A stretch of 64,000 nucleotides of DNA from Actinomyces lilanjuaniae (GTDB taxonomy: Bacteria > Actinomycetota > Actinomycetes > Actinomycetales > Actinomycetaceae): the NCBI RefSeq assembly GCF_003606385.1, contig NZ_CP032514.1, positions 186,001-250,000 on the forward strand. The letters are read 5' to 3'. Every line of letters begins with the position of its first letter. The first letter of the stretch is position 1. Made by a program: the position numbers and the translations under genes. Of this stretch, positions 1 to 9,462 are shown piece by piece. The notes under the pieces are model-generated. The model was not told the origin of the DNA, made no database searches, and was given only the letters and a program-made list of their open reading frames with translations.

Positions 1-608
1 GCATTAACCGGGTTGCATCTATCAGTACTTCTGGGCACAAGTATGGACTTGTGTATCCTGGTATCGGGTGGGTTGTGTGGCGTGAGGAGTCTGCGCTGCC
101 CGAGGAACTGATCTTTGAAGTGTCCTACCTGGGAGGCCAGATGCCGACCTTCGCGCTCAACTTCTCCCGTCCCGGCGCCCAGGTGCTGCTCCAGTACTAC
201 ATGTTCCTGCGGCTCGGGTTTGACGGCTATCGCAGAGTGCAGGCCAACAGCCGCGACGTCGCCCGCTACCTGGCCGGGGAGATAGCGCAGATGGGTCCCT
301 TCGAGCTGTGGAACGACGGCTCTGACATCCCGGTGTTCGCCTGGCGGCTGCGCGCCGACCACACGGACCGGTGGAACCTCTACGACCTGTCCGACCGGCT
401 GCGGATGAAGGGCTGGCTGGTTCCGGCCTACCCGATGCCGGACAACCTCGCTGACCTCACCGTGCAGCGTATCGTCGTGCGTAACGGGCTCAGCCGTGAC
501 CTGGCCGACGCTCTCCTTGAGGACATGCGTGCCGAGGTCACCTACCTCGATCGGCTCGGCGGTCCTCTGCCCCATGTGGAAGGCCGCCCGGCGGCCTTCC
601 ACCACTGA
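1..608 (+). CDS. gadB: glutamate decarboxylase, C-terminal part (cut by window edge)
   Basis: PLP-dependent decarboxylase converting glutamate to GABA while consuming a proton. The reading frame is open from base 3 and the first visible residues include the block SISTSGHKYGL, the SxHK motif in which the lysine binds PLP in the GadA/GadB family, followed by a glycine-rich YPGIGWVVWR stretch. About 201 C-terminal residues are present, so the true start lies left of the window. The gene is followed after 10 bases by gadC, and the pair forms the classic glutamate-dependent acid resistance system in which decarboxylation in the cytoplasm is coupled to GABA export. No frameshift is seen in this part. 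Confidence 0.9.
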   Translation, partial: INRVASISTSGHKYGLVYPGIGWVVWREESALPEELIFEVSYLGGQMPTFALNFSRPGAQVLLQYYMFLRLGFDGYRRVQANSRDVARYLAGEIAQMGPFELWNDGSDIPVFAWRLRADHTDRWNLYDLSDRLRMKGWLVPAYPMPDNLADLTVQRIVVRNGLSRDLADALLEDMRAEVTYLDRLGGPLPHVEGRPAAFHH

Positions 609-618
609 GGAGGCTGAC

Positions 619-2160
619 ATGTCCAGCAGCACACGCAGTTCTGCCGCTCCTGGCAGCATGTCCGTTTTCAACCTGGCCGTGCTCACCGTGGTGGCGGTCG
701 CCTCGCTGCGCTCACTTCCTGCCATGGCCGGCTACGGGATCGCCTCGGTGGTGCTCTACGTCATTCCCGCAGTCTTCTTCCTGGTGCCCACGGCCCTGGT
801 GTCCGCCGAGCTTGCTACCGGCTGGAAGGGCGGCGTGTTCATCTGGGTGCGTGAGGCCTTCGGTGAGCGCTGGGGCTTCGTGGCCATCTGGCTGCAGTGG
901 GTGCAGAACGTCGTGTGGTACCCCACGCAGATCGCCTTCATCGCCGTGAGCCTGTCCTACGTCATTAACCGTGGCTGGCTGGCCAGCAATGGCGTCTACG
1001 TGGCTGGTGTCATCATCGTCCTCTACTGGGTGTCCACGCTCGTCGCCCTGGCTGGCGGCAACCTCTTTGCCACGGTGGGGTCGTGGAGCGGGATTGTGGG
1101 GACCCTGTTCCCGGCAGTGGTGCTGGTGGTCCTGGGTGCGGCCTGGCTGGTGACCGGGGCACCCTCCCAGACGCCGCTGACGGCCTCGGCCGCACTCCCG
1201 CCGTGGACGGGCCTAGCCTCCATCGTGCTTGTCGTGTCCAACGTGCTCGCCTATGCAGGCATGGAGGTCAACGCGGTCCACGCGAACGACCTGTCTGACC
1301 CCGGGCGCGGCTACCCCCGCTCGGTGCTGGTCTCCTCGGCCCTGATCCTGACGATCTTCATTCTGCCGACCCTGGCGATCGCCGTCGCTGTCCCTCAGGG
1401 CAGTCTCGGAGTGGTGGACGGGATCAACCTGGCTTTCCAGACCTTCTTCGACCACTGGCACCTGGGCTGGGCCACGCCGGTGATCTCCCTGCTCATCGCC
1501 CTGGGTGCCTTCGCCTCCGTGGTGACCTGGATCGCCGGGCCGTCCAAGGGTCTGCTGGCTGCCGCCCGAACGGGGTTGCTGCCGCCGCTGCTACAGAAGC
1601 GCAACCAGGCAGGGGTGCAGCGTTCGATCCTCATGCTGCAGGGGGTCATCGTCACGGTCCTGGCGCTGCTGTTCGTAGTCATCCCCAACGGAAACACCGC
1701 TTTCGTCACACTCATCGACATGGCGGCAGCGCTGTACCTCATTATGTACATGATGCTGTTCGCTGCTGCTGTCCGCCTGCGTACCACTCGCCCGCAGGTG
1801 CGGCGTACCTATCGCACTCCTGCGATGAGGCTGGTGGCTGGCATCGGGTTCCTTGCCTGCGCGGTGGCGTTCGTCCTGTCGTTCGTCCGCCCGTCCGGGT
1901 TCACGGGGCTGAGCACCATGGGCTACGCCCTCGTGGTGGGACTGGTGATCGTGGTGCTGGGGCTGCCGCCACTGGTCTTCTACGCGCTGCGTAGGCCGGG
2001 GTGGCGGCTGGAGCCTGATCACGCCACCGGCGACGCCGTTCTGGTCAACCCGCCGCTGGCACCCACGCCCCAGGCCGGAGACGCCATGTCTGTGCGTCAG
2101 CACGGGAGACGGGCAGCACTCCGACGACCGTCCGGGCGTCACCTGGACCGCACGTCCTAG
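619..2160 (+). CDS. gadC: glutamate:GABA antiporter, APC superfamily
   Basis: Inner-membrane exchanger that brings in glutamate and exports GABA, partner of the upstream decarboxylase. The 513-residue protein has about twelve hydrophobic segments and begins with the family-like block SVFNLAVLTVVAVASLRSLP. The ATG at 619 is preferred over an upstream in-frame ATG at 496 because the latter lies inside gadB, whereas 619 is preceded by GAGGAGG that overlaps the gadB stop. Length fits the GadC family (about 510). The tight spacing suggests one transcript with gadB. The C-terminal tail is hydrophilic and arginine-rich. A strong hairpin follows at 2228. Confidence 0.9.
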   Translation: MSSSTRSSAAPGSMSVFNLAVLTVVAVASLRSLPAMAGYGIASVVLYVIPAVFFLVPTALVSAELATGWKGGVFIWVREAFGERWGFVAIWLQWVQNVVWYPTQIAFIAVSLSYVINRGWLASNGVYVAGVIIVLYWVSTLVALAGGNLFATVGSWSGIVGTLFPAVVLVVLGAAWLVTGAPSQTPLTASAALPPWTGLASIVLVVSNVLAYAGMEVNAVHANDLSDPGRGYPRSVLVSSALILTIFILPTLAIAVAVPQGSLGVVDGINLAFQTFFDHWHLGWATPVISLLIALGAFASVVTWIAGPSKGLLAAARTGLLPPLLQKRNQAGVQRSILMLQGVIVTVLALLFVVIPNGNTAFVTLIDMAAALYLIMYMMLFAAAVRLRTTRPQVRRTYRTPAMRLVAGIGFLACAVAFVLSFVRPSGFTGLSTMGYALVVGLVIVVLGLPPLVFYALRRPGWRLEPDHATGDAVLVNPPLAPTPQAGDAMSVRQHGRRAALRRPSGRHLDRTS

Positions 2161-2227
2161 ATCCTCCGACCTTGCTCGTCGTTGCTGCGGCGTCGGGCAG
2201 GCCGTGCGGGAGGCGCAGGGACACACC

Positions 2228-2263
2228 ATGAGCCCCGCTGCCGCTGTAAGGCGGCAGCGGGGC
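2228..2263 (+). terminator. hairpin downstream of gadC
   Basis: Perfect 15-bp inverted repeat (GAGCCCCGCTGCCGC and its complement) with a six-base loop, 67 bases after the gadC stop. It lacks a T-run, which is common for actinobacterial terminators. Confidence 0.7.
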
Positions 2264-2612
2264 TCACCCGTGCCCGCTTGCCCGGGGGCGCGGTTTCCTG
2301 CCTGCGGACCTGGGGCTAGACGTGCTCGGCCTTGGTGGTGCATGAGCCGGAGCGATGTCTCCCAGCGCCCTTGGTGGACGGTTGTCTGATGCCCGCATGG
2401 TTGGGACGGTACTCGTGTGGTGGAGCCCAGGCTAGGTGAGCAGGTGTGCTCTCACCCTGCCGGGGTGCTTGGCCCCGCTGCTGAGAGGCTGGAGTCGGTC
2501 GTTTCTCCCCCGCTGGCTTTTGCTACTTCCGTCTACAAGGACAGCCGGGCAGGATCTCTACGGGAAACGCCTTTTCTGGCGGTGTGAAGCGGAGGTTTGG
2601 AGGTCGAAAGCA

Positions 2613-2650
2613 CTGGAGGGGGCCGACTCGTCAGAGTCGGCCCCCTCCAG
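2613..2650 (-). terminator. hairpin downstream of the surface-protein gene
   Basis: Perfect 17-bp stem (CTGGAGGGGGCCGACTC and its complement) with the four-base loop GTCA. It lies 32 bases beyond the restored stop codon of the leftward surface protein, supporting 2682 rather than 2729 as the real gene end. Confidence 0.75.
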
Positions 2651-2681
2651 CCTGACGTCAATAGCCGGTGTCTACGACGTC

Positions 2682-5143
2682 CTAGCCGCGACGACGAGCG
2701 ATCAGCAGCGCACTACCTGCTCCCAGTCCTAGTAGCGCGACAAGACCGATGCCGATAGTCGCCCCGGTACGTGCGAGCGTCCCGCTGCGCGGTGAGGAAC
2801 CTGTCGGGTTGTTGTCGGGCGTTCCTGGTGCCTGCGACGACCCGCCCGCAGTGCCGCCACCGGGGCCTGATGCCGACGGCGTCTCAGTAGCGACCGGCTC
2901 TGCGGGTTCGCTGGGGGTCTCGCTGGACTCGGGAGTCTCGGTTGCGGGCTCGCTGGGGTCTCGCTGGACTCGGGAGTCTCGGTTGCGGGTTCGCTGGGGG
3001 TCTCGCTGGACTCGGGAGTCTCGGTTGCGGGCTCGCTGGGGGTCTCGCTGGACTCGGGAGTCTCGGTTGCGGGCTCGCTGGGAGTCTCGGTGGGCTCAGG
3101 AGTCTCGGTGGGGGTCTCGGTGGGCTCAGGAGTCTCGGTGGGGGTCTCGCTGGGCTCAGGAGTCTCGGTGGGAGTCTCGGTGGGCTCAGGAGTCTCGGTG
3201 GGAGTCTCGGTGGGCTCAGGAGTCTCGGTGGGGGTCTCGCTGGGCTCAGGAGTCTCGGTGGGAGTCTCGGTGGGCTCAGGAGTCTCCTCCGGCGTGTAGG
3301 TGTTAGTGAAGGTGGCGGTTGCTGTCTGATCGCCGGCAGTGATGGTGATGGTCTGTGGCTCGGGTGGGGTGAGGGTGTAGCCGTCCTCCTGAGCGGCGTC
3401 GATGTCCTCGGTGATGGTGCACTGGGTGCCCTCGGGCAGGGCGAGGTCGGCGTCTACAGCGGTCCCGTTACCGGTAGCGGTAAGGGTGCCGGTGGTGGTG
3501 TCAGCGTCGTCGCAGGTGAAGGTGAAGGTGAACTCCTTGGAGGTCAGGTCCTCACCGCCCTCAACGGCCTTGGCCACTGAGAACGACCCCACCGGGGTCT
3601 CCGCCTCGTCCGCGGTGTTCCTCAGGGTGATGGCCGTGGAGGTCTGGTCGGCGACCGTGAGCGAGGTCGTCGTCTCACCGCCCACAGTAAAGACCGGGGT
3701 ACCCCACGTCGCGCCCGCAGGCGTGGTGGAGGCCGTCGTGGGGTCCTCGCTCAGGGTGAGGACCGTGCCGGCCGGGAAGGTCCCGTTGTAGGTGGTAATC
3801 GCCCCGAGAGTCACCTCCATTGTCGTCGTCCCACCGGTGCGGTCAGCATTGACCTCCCCGGGTGCCGTCCAGCCCTCGTAGGTGTCCACCGTGGCACCCC
3901 CCGGCAGGGTGTAGTCGATGCCGACGGTGAAGGTGGTCCCCTCCGGGACGCGGGGAGCAGCCTCACCTGAGAGGAGCTTGGTGATGTTGAGGCCGCCGAA
4001 CCCGGCTTCCATGGATACGTCGATGGTGAAGGACCTCGTGTAGTAGACGAGGTAGCTGGACTCGAGGGTGGTGCCTGCCAGGGTCGCGTTGTTCTCGTAC
4101 TCCACCCCGGCCTGGATCGTCTGGTTGTCCGTTGTCGGGAAGGACGAGTAGTACACGGAGTAGTTGGTGTTCGGAGCGAAGGGTCCGGTGACCCTGATCG
4201 TAGCCTCGTCCCCGTTAATCTCTACCTCCAGGTCAAAGTTACCCTGAGAGGTGTCGTGGTCCTGGCCGGCGGCGTCGGTAACCGTGCCCACCGCGGTGTC
4301 GCTGGTTGCGCTCTTCCCGATGTCAAGCGTCCAGTTGCTGAGGGTGGTGTCATAGGTCTGGCCGGGGGTGAGACGGTCGGTGAACGTGATGGTAGAAACT
4401 GTCTGCCCATCAACGGTGATCGGGTTTCCCCCGGCAGCCAGAGCCTCCTCAATGGCTGGTGTCCCAAAGTTCAGCTCCCAGTCAAGGGAGGTCGAGGTAG
4501 CGGTGAGCGGGGACGCCCACTTGCGTAGGGACTCCGGGGAGTAGGGGAAGCCTGTGTACTCGCCGATCCGGCCGCCCGGGATCTCGACCGTGCGCACGGT
4601 CCCGTTGGCGTTGATGTCCGCGGTGCTGGACTCGGTGGGCTGCTCGGCCACGATGAGGGCTGAGCCGCTACCGTTCAGGCCGCTGAACCCCTGGTCCACC
4701 AGTGAGTCAAGCTGCTCGTTGAAGGTGCAGGTGATGTTCTGCTGGTCCAGCTCGCAGGTGCCGATCGTGGTCTGAGTGCCGTTGTAGGTGACTGACAGGG
4801 GCTGGGACAGCGGGAACTCCCGGTTGCGGAACACCTCCGGCAGACCGATAGAGAAGGAATCACCACTCTTGGCGTTCGCGTTGCGGGCGTCCCAGGTGAA
4901 GGACAGGCGGAGGACGTCGCCTGCCGTGATGGTGGTGTCGTCGGGGTCGTCCTGCCCCGTGTTAGAGGACTTCACCAGCCTCAGGTCGCTGACAATGATT
5001 CCTGGGTTGTCTGCTGCCTGTGCGGCGGTGGGCAGTACCGCGCTCATCAGGGCTCCGGTGAGCGACAGCAGCATGGCGAGCACAGCTGCGACGAAGGCTT
5101 TGCTGGGGGCCTTGCTGCGATGCGCAGGTGAGGTGGGTGACAT
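2682..5143 (-). CDS. LAxTG-anchored repeat-rich surface adhesin, frameshifted near C-terminus
   Basis: Cell-wall protein probably used in attachment. ATG at 5143 is chosen (GAGAGGA upstream) and gives a signal peptide ending near PTAAQA-A. An N-terminal adhesin-like region is followed by two DUF5979-like Ig-fold repeats (one starting near GGLNITKLLSG, one near SFSVAKAVEGG), then a stalk of Pro/Thr/Glu repeats. The uninterrupted frame runs out at 2729 in a nonsensical Arg-rich tail. Restoring one G in the run at 2955-2958 gives instead ...GSSPRSGTLARTGATIGIG followed by a hydrophobic segment and ARRRG, then a stop at 2682: a sortase signal of LAxTG type with membrane anchor and basic tail. The same run has five G in neighbouring repeat units. 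Either a consensus error or slippage-based switching. Confidence 0.8.
2905..3285 (-). repeat. tandem repeats encoding Pro/Thr/Glu stalk
   Basis: Two repeat classes: 42-bp units coding SEPATETPESSETP (about four copies, 2905-3080) and 30-bp units coding ETPEP(S/T)ETPT (about seven copies, 3081-3285). Unit starts at G-runs 2913, 2955 and 2996 show one unit is 41 bp, i.e. one base short. Confidence 0.9.
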
Positions 5144-5228
5144 AATGGTCCTCTCGGGGTGCGGGGACACGGCTGGGTGCGCAGTTGGTCGCATCCTGTC
5201 CTAGCTGGTCCGACAATACCGGGGAGAA

Positions 5229-5258
5229 AACATAGTACTGCGCTGTGCGGGGCCTCAA
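5229..5258 (-). promoter_or_regulatory. putative promoter of surface-protein gene
   Basis: On the minus strand TTGAGG, 18 bases, TATGTT, in an AT-rich stretch. It would start transcription near 5222 and give a leader of about 79 bases before the ATG at 5143. Confidence 0.4.
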
Positions 5259-5511
5259 TAGGGAAATAGGTGGCGGCAAGGAATCGATACAGGATATTAG
5301 CTGGTGAGGCGCCTTATCTCGGATGGGGACAATAGTTTGGAGCCGGCTAGTGCTTATCGTCAACGTGGAGTAGTCTGCGGCTGCTCGGGGTGCGGAAAAT
5401 ATTTATCGTTCTGTTGCCGGGAGGGGTGGGTGCGTCGCGCACTGTCTGGGTTGGGTGGCCAACAGCCCGACGGGCGCGTCGTCCGGGACCCCGGCAGCTA
5501 ACTGTCCCGGA

Positions 5512-5529
5512 TCGGGACGGCTGTCCCGA
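5512..5529 (-). terminator. small hairpin after hemL
   Basis: Perfect 7-bp stem TCGGGAC with a four-base loop, 4 bases beyond the hemL stop. Short, no T-run. Confidence 0.4.
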
Positions 5530-5533
5530 CCTG

Positions 5534-6958
5534 TCAGCCCTGTCGGTCGGGGCGGGCCTGGGCTGCGGCACGCGCGGCGGCTGGAGCAGCGGCAGCGATG
5601 GCCTCCACCGCCTCCTCGTCGTGAGCGGCGGAGACGAACCACGCCTCGAACACGGAGGGTGGCAGGGCCACGCCCTCCCGCAGGAAGGCGTGGAAGAAGG
5701 GGGCGAAGCGCCAGGTCTCCTGGGCCTGGGCGCCCTCGTAGTCATGCACGCCGCTGCTGGCGGCGCTGTCCCCGAACATGACGGAGAACAGGGAGCCTGC
5801 GCGCTGGACGCGGTGGGCCACCCCTTGGGCGCTCAGCGCCTCGGAGACCACCTGGCCTACCTGGGCCGAGGCTGCGTCAACCGCCCGGTAGACCTGGTCG
5901 TCAGCCAGCTCCAGGGTGGCCAGGCCTGCTGCCGTGGCCAGCGGGCTGCCCGACAGGGTCCCTGCCTGGTAGACGGGACCCAGGGGGGCCAGCAGGTCCA
6001 TGACGTCAGCGCGCCCGCCGACGGCGGCCAGCGGAACCCCGCCGCCGATCACCTTGCCGAAAGTCAGGAGGTCGGGCACCCAGGAGGCCTCCGCCGTGCT
6101 GGCGGGCCAGATGCGGGCACTGTGTGTACTGCCGGGCACGGGACCGCCCTGCCCGTCGGCCACCCACCCCTCGACAGCCTCCAGGCCCCACCAGCCTGCT
6201 GGTCCCACACGGAAGCCGGTGAGCACCTCGTCAAGGATCATGAGGGCGCCGTGCTGGGCAGTCAGGCGTCGCACGCCTGCGGTGTAGCCGGGTAGCGGGG
6301 GCACCACGCCCATGTTGGCGGCCGCCCCCTCCAGGATGACAGCGGCCACCTCCTGGCCGCGCTGCTCCAGGCAGGCCTCCAGGGCGGGGAGGTCGTTGTA
6401 GGGCAGGACGAGGGTCTGGGCGGCCACCATCTGCGGCACCCCGGCGCTGCCGGGCAGCCCTGCGGTGGCTACGCCGGAGCCGGCCGCGGCCAGCAGCCCG
6501 TCAGAGTGGCCGTGGTAGCAGCCGGCGAGCTTGACCACGAGGTCACGCCCGGTGGCCCCGCGCGCCAGGCGGACAGCGGTCATGGTGGCCTCGGTACCGG
6601 TGGACACGAGGCGGACCCGCTCGGCCGCTGGTACCCGGCGGCGCACCTCCTGAGCCAGCAGGGTCTCCGCTTCCGTGGGCGCCCCGAAGGACAGCCCTCG
6701 CCAGGCGGCCTCCCGCACGGCCTCCACCACGCCGGGGTGGGCGTGGCCCAGGAGGGCCGGTCCCCAGGAGCCCACGAGGTCCACGTAGTCGCGGCCCTCG
6801 GTGTCACGGACCCGTGCGCCGCTGGCGGAGGTGATGAAGCGCGGGGTCCCACCCACCGAGCCGAAGGCGCGTACCGGGGAGTCCACGCCTCCGGGGATGA
6901 CGGCACGGGCGGTCTCAAAGAGGGCGGCGTTGCTGCGGGCGGGGGTCTGGGTGGTCAT
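5534..6958 (-). CDS. hemL: glutamate-1-semialdehyde 2,1-aminomutase
   Basis: PLP enzyme converting glutamate-1-semialdehyde to 5-aminolevulinate, second step of the C5 heme route. Family signatures include [13 protein letters not shown] at the N-terminus, [31 protein letters not shown] and [14 protein letters not shown], whose lysine forms the Schiff base. At 474 residues it is longer than the usual ~430, mostly because of an insertion of about 30 residues after [10 protein letters not shown] and an Ala-rich tail. Last gene of the leftward heme cluster, 272 bases after hemDB. Start ATG at 6958 matches the family N-terminus ([16 protein letters not shown]). Confidence 0.95.
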   Translation of the reverse strand: MTTQTPARSNAALFETARAVIPGGVDSPVRAFGSVGGTPRFITSASGARVRDTEGRDYVDLVGSWGPALLGHAHPGVVEAVREAAWRGLSFGAPTEAETLLAQEVRRRVPAAERVRLVSTGTEATMTAVRLARGATGRDLVVKLAGCYHGHSDGLLAAAGSGVATAGLPGSAGVPQMVAAQTLVLPYNDLPALEACLEQRGQEVAAVILEGAAANMGVVPPLPGYTAGVRRLTAQHGALMILDEVLTGFRVGPAGWWGLEAVEGWVADGQGGPVPGSTHSARIWPASTAEASWVPDLLTFGKVIGGGVPLAAVGGRADVMDLLAPLGPVYQAGTLSGSPLATAAGLATLELADDQVYRAVDAASAQVGQVVSEALSAQGVAHRVQRAGSLFSVMFGDSAASSGVHDYEGAQAQETWRFAPFFHAFLREGVALPPSVFEAWFVSAAHDEEAVEAIAAAAPAAARAAAQARPDRQG

Positions 6959-7230
6959 AGAGGCTCCTGGCTGGGCGGCGTGGGCTGTCTCGGAGACGGC
7001 TGCGGTGGGCTGGGGTCGGGTGTACGGACAGGCTCCTGCGCCCGTGGCTGGTGTGCGGTCGTGGGGCTGTGCGGCTGGCGACTCGTCAGACCATAGCCGC
7101 CCCTGCCGCTGCGGGAGCCCAGGCAGGCGGTGGTCCTGCCTGGGTTGTGCGGGTTTCTGCCCGGGGCAACCAGACAGGACAGGCGGGCCAGCAGGCCCTC
7201 AAGACGCGCACCCGTGAGCGTCGCGCTCTG

Positions 7231-9456
7231 CTAGGAGGCCAACCACCCGGGGTTCTCGGCGACCTGCCGGGCCCAGTAGGTCAGCACCACGTCGGCACCT
7301 GCGCGTACGATCCCCAGCAGGGACTCGGCGATGACCCGCTCACGCTCCACCCAGCCGTTGCGGGCGGCGGCTTCCACCATGGCGTACTCCCCGGAGACCT
7401 GGTAGGCGGCCACGGGAACGGGGCTGGTCGCGGCAACTTGGGCCAGGACGTCCAGGTAGGGGCCTGCGGGTTTGACCATGACCATGTCTGCGGCCTCGGC
7501 CGTGTCCAGGGCAGCCTCGCGCAGGCCCTCGCGCCGGTTGGCGGGGTCGAGCTGGTAGGTGCGTCGGTCGCCCTGCAACGTGGAGCGCACCGCCTCCCGA
7601 AAGGGGCCGAAGTAGGCCGAGGCGTACTTGGCCGAGTAGGCCAGGAGCGCGACGTCGTCGTGCCCGGTAGCGTCCAGGGCGGCGCGTACCGCCGCGACCT
7701 GCCCGTCCATCATGCCCGAGGGTGACACCATATGTGCCCCTGCCTCCGCCTGGGACACGGCCATCGCCTGGTACAGGGGCACGGTGGCGTCGTTGTCCAC
7801 CTCACCCGCGCGAGGCCCGTCCTGCCGTAGCACGCCGCAGTGCCCGTGGCTGGTGAACTCGTCCAGGCAGGTGTCGGCGCACACCACCAGCGCGTCGCCC
7901 ACCTCGGCGCGCACCGCAGCCACCGCCTGGTTGAGGATGCCGTCCTCGGCCCAGGCCTGGCTGCCGACCTCGTCGCGCTCCTGGGGCACGCCGAACAGCA
8001 CCACACCGCCCAGCCCGGCGCGGGCGCAGGCGACAGCCTCGCGGCGCAGGGAGTCCAGAGTGTGCTGGACGACGCCGGGCATCGCCTCCACCGGCTGCGG
8101 CTGGCTGACGCCCTCGCGCACGAAGACCGGCTGCATGAGGCTGGCGGGGTCAACAGTGTGCTCGCGGGCCAGGCGGCGCATCGCAGGCGTGGAGCGCAGG
8201 CGCCGGGGTCGCACGGTGGGGGCGACGGGGGCGGGCACACCCCGGGAGGCCAGGAGGTCGGGAGCCGGAGGTCGAGGTGCTGTGCTGGCCGCAGGGCCGG
8301 TCGTGGAACGGGATGCAGCGGGAGCCGTGGGAGCCGTGGGAGTCGTTGTGGGAGTCATGGGAGTCATGGCGTCGTCTCCTGTCAGGGTTCTTCTTCGTTC
8401 TTCTACGGCGTCTGCGGTGCCTACGGTCCTTCCGCCCGCCTGGGCTGAGTGGCGGGCCGCCTCCTTGACCGCCCGAAGCACACCCGCTGGTGTGGGGGAG
8501 GCGGCGGTGGCATCCACGATGATGCCTGCCTCCCTGGCGGCCTGGGCCGTCGTGGTCCCGATGGCAACGGTGCGGGTGGGAGGTGGTGGTGGCCCCACCA
8601 GGTCAAGGAGCGCGCGGGTTACCGAGGGCGCGGTCAGGACGACGGCGTCCACCCTGCCGTCCTGCCAGGACGCCAGGAGCCCGGCAGGCAGGTCCTGCGG
8701 TGCTACCGGCACAGTGGTGTAGGCCTCCACCTGCTCCACCTGCCAGCCCGCCCGGCGCAGTCCCTGGGCCAGGACCGGGCTGGCTAGGGCGGACGCGGGC
8801 AGAAGCACTCGCCTGCCCACGTCAGGGCTGTTGCCGGGAGTATCGCCGGGAAGGCTGCTGTCCGGGTTGTCCGAGCCACCTGCCGAGCTACCTGAGGCAC
8901 CGGGGCCTGCGGCTAGGACGGGGTGGTGCAGGAGCGCCTGGGCGCTGCCCTCAGCGACCACGTCCGGGGGCCGGCCTACCAGGTTCCGCCAGGAGCGGGC
9001 TGTAGCCGGGCCGACGGCGGCGACCTGCACCTTCGTCGGCAGGTTACGTTGCGGGAGGTCACGGCTGTGCCCACCGGAGGGGAGCTGGTGCGGTGGCTGC
9101 TCCAGTTGCCGGAACAGGCAGGAGGCCAGCACCTCCACGGTCCGCGCCGAGGTCAGGACCAGCCAGGCTGCCTCCCCCGTGACCAGGCAGCGGCACAGGT
9201 CCTCCAGGGCTCCTCTCTGCCCGGGGACAGGCACGGTCCGGGTCAGGGCGGCTCGCACCACGGTGGCCCCGGCACGCTCGAGACCCTCGGCCAGCGCGTC
9301 AGGTGTGCGCAGGCGGGGCAGAAGGATCCTCAGGCCGCTCAGCGCCTGGGGGGCGTCAGCTGAAGCACCGGGGTAAGCGGGTGAGGCCAGGGGGCTGCCG
9401 GACGCAGCCGGGCGGCCGGTGGGCGGCTGCGTACCCGGGGAGGCGATCGGGCGCAT
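7231..9456 (-). CDS. hemDB: uroporphyrinogen-III synthase / porphobilinogen synthase, in-frame fusion
   Basis: One open frame of 741 codons covers two enzymes. Residues ~30-345 resemble HemD, which closes hydroxymethylbilane into uroporphyrinogen III (start [20 protein letters not shown]). Residues ~400-741 are HemB, which condenses two aminolevulinates: [19 protein letters not shown] and [13 protein letters not shown] carry the two active-site lysines, and [16 protein letters not shown] is the metal site with one of the three zinc cysteines replaced by Asp. The joint is a Thr/Pro/Ala-rich linker from about residue 364. An internal ATG at 8367 preceded by AGGAG could also give HemB alone, so separate translation cannot be excluded. 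Six bases separate it from hemC upstream. Confidence 0.85.
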   Translation of the reverse strand: MRPIASPGTQPPTGRPAASGSPLASPAYPGASADAPQALSGLRILLPRLRTPDALAEGLERAGATVVRAALTRTVPVPGQRGALEDLCRCLVTGEAAWLVLTSARTVEVLASCLFRQLEQPPHQLPSGGHSRDLPQRNLPTKVQVAAVGPATARSWRNLVGRPPDVVAEGSAQALLHHPVLAAGPGASGSSAGGSDNPDSSLPGDTPGNSPDVGRRVLLPASALASPVLAQGLRRAGWQVEQVEAYTTVPVAPQDLPAGLLASWQDGRVDAVVLTAPSVTRALLDLVGPPPPPTRTVAIGTTTAQAAREAGIIVDATAASPTPAGVLRAVKEAARHSAQAGGRTVGTADAVEERRRTLTGDDAMTPMTPTTTPTAPTAPAASRSTTGPAASTAPRPPAPDLLASRGVPAPVAPTVRPRRLRSTPAMRRLAREHTVDPASLMQPVFVREGVSQPQPVEAMPGVVQHTLDSLRREAVACARAGLGGVVLFGVPQERDEVGSQAWAEDGILNQAVAAVRAEVGDALVVCADTCLDEFTSHGHCGVLRQDGPRAGEVDNDATVPLYQAMAVSQAEAGAHMVSPSGMMDGQVAAVRAALDATGHDDVALLAYSAKYASAYFGPFREAVRSTLQGDRRTYQLDPANRREGLREAALDTAEAADMVMVKPAGPYLDVLAQVAATSPVPVAAYQVSGEYAMVEAAARNGWVERERVIAESLLGIVRAGADVVLTYWARQVAENPGWLAS

Positions 9457-9462
9457 ACCAGG

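Larger units (their letters stand above)
2161..2681. other. non-coding gap between gadC and the surface protein
   Basis: No convincing gene in these 520 bases. It holds two strong hairpins (2228-2263 and 2613-2650) that separate the rightward gadBC transcript from the leftward surface-protein transcript. Confidence 0.7.
5144..5533. other. non-coding leader and upstream region of the surface protein
   Basis: Holds the putative promoter of the leftward surface-protein gene (5229-5258), an unusually AT-rich stretch around 5220-5345, and a small hairpin after hemL. No gene seen. Confidence 0.6.

Noticed and set aside
2749-3580. Long plus-strand frames with repeated SRWAQESRW or GGLRSLGG
   Set aside because: Antisense shadows of the Pro/Thr/Glu repeats of the surface protein.
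8365-8367. Treating hemB as a separate gene starting at 8367
   Set aside because: The frame is continuous with hemD without a stop; the internal start is possible but cannot be preferred from sequence alone.
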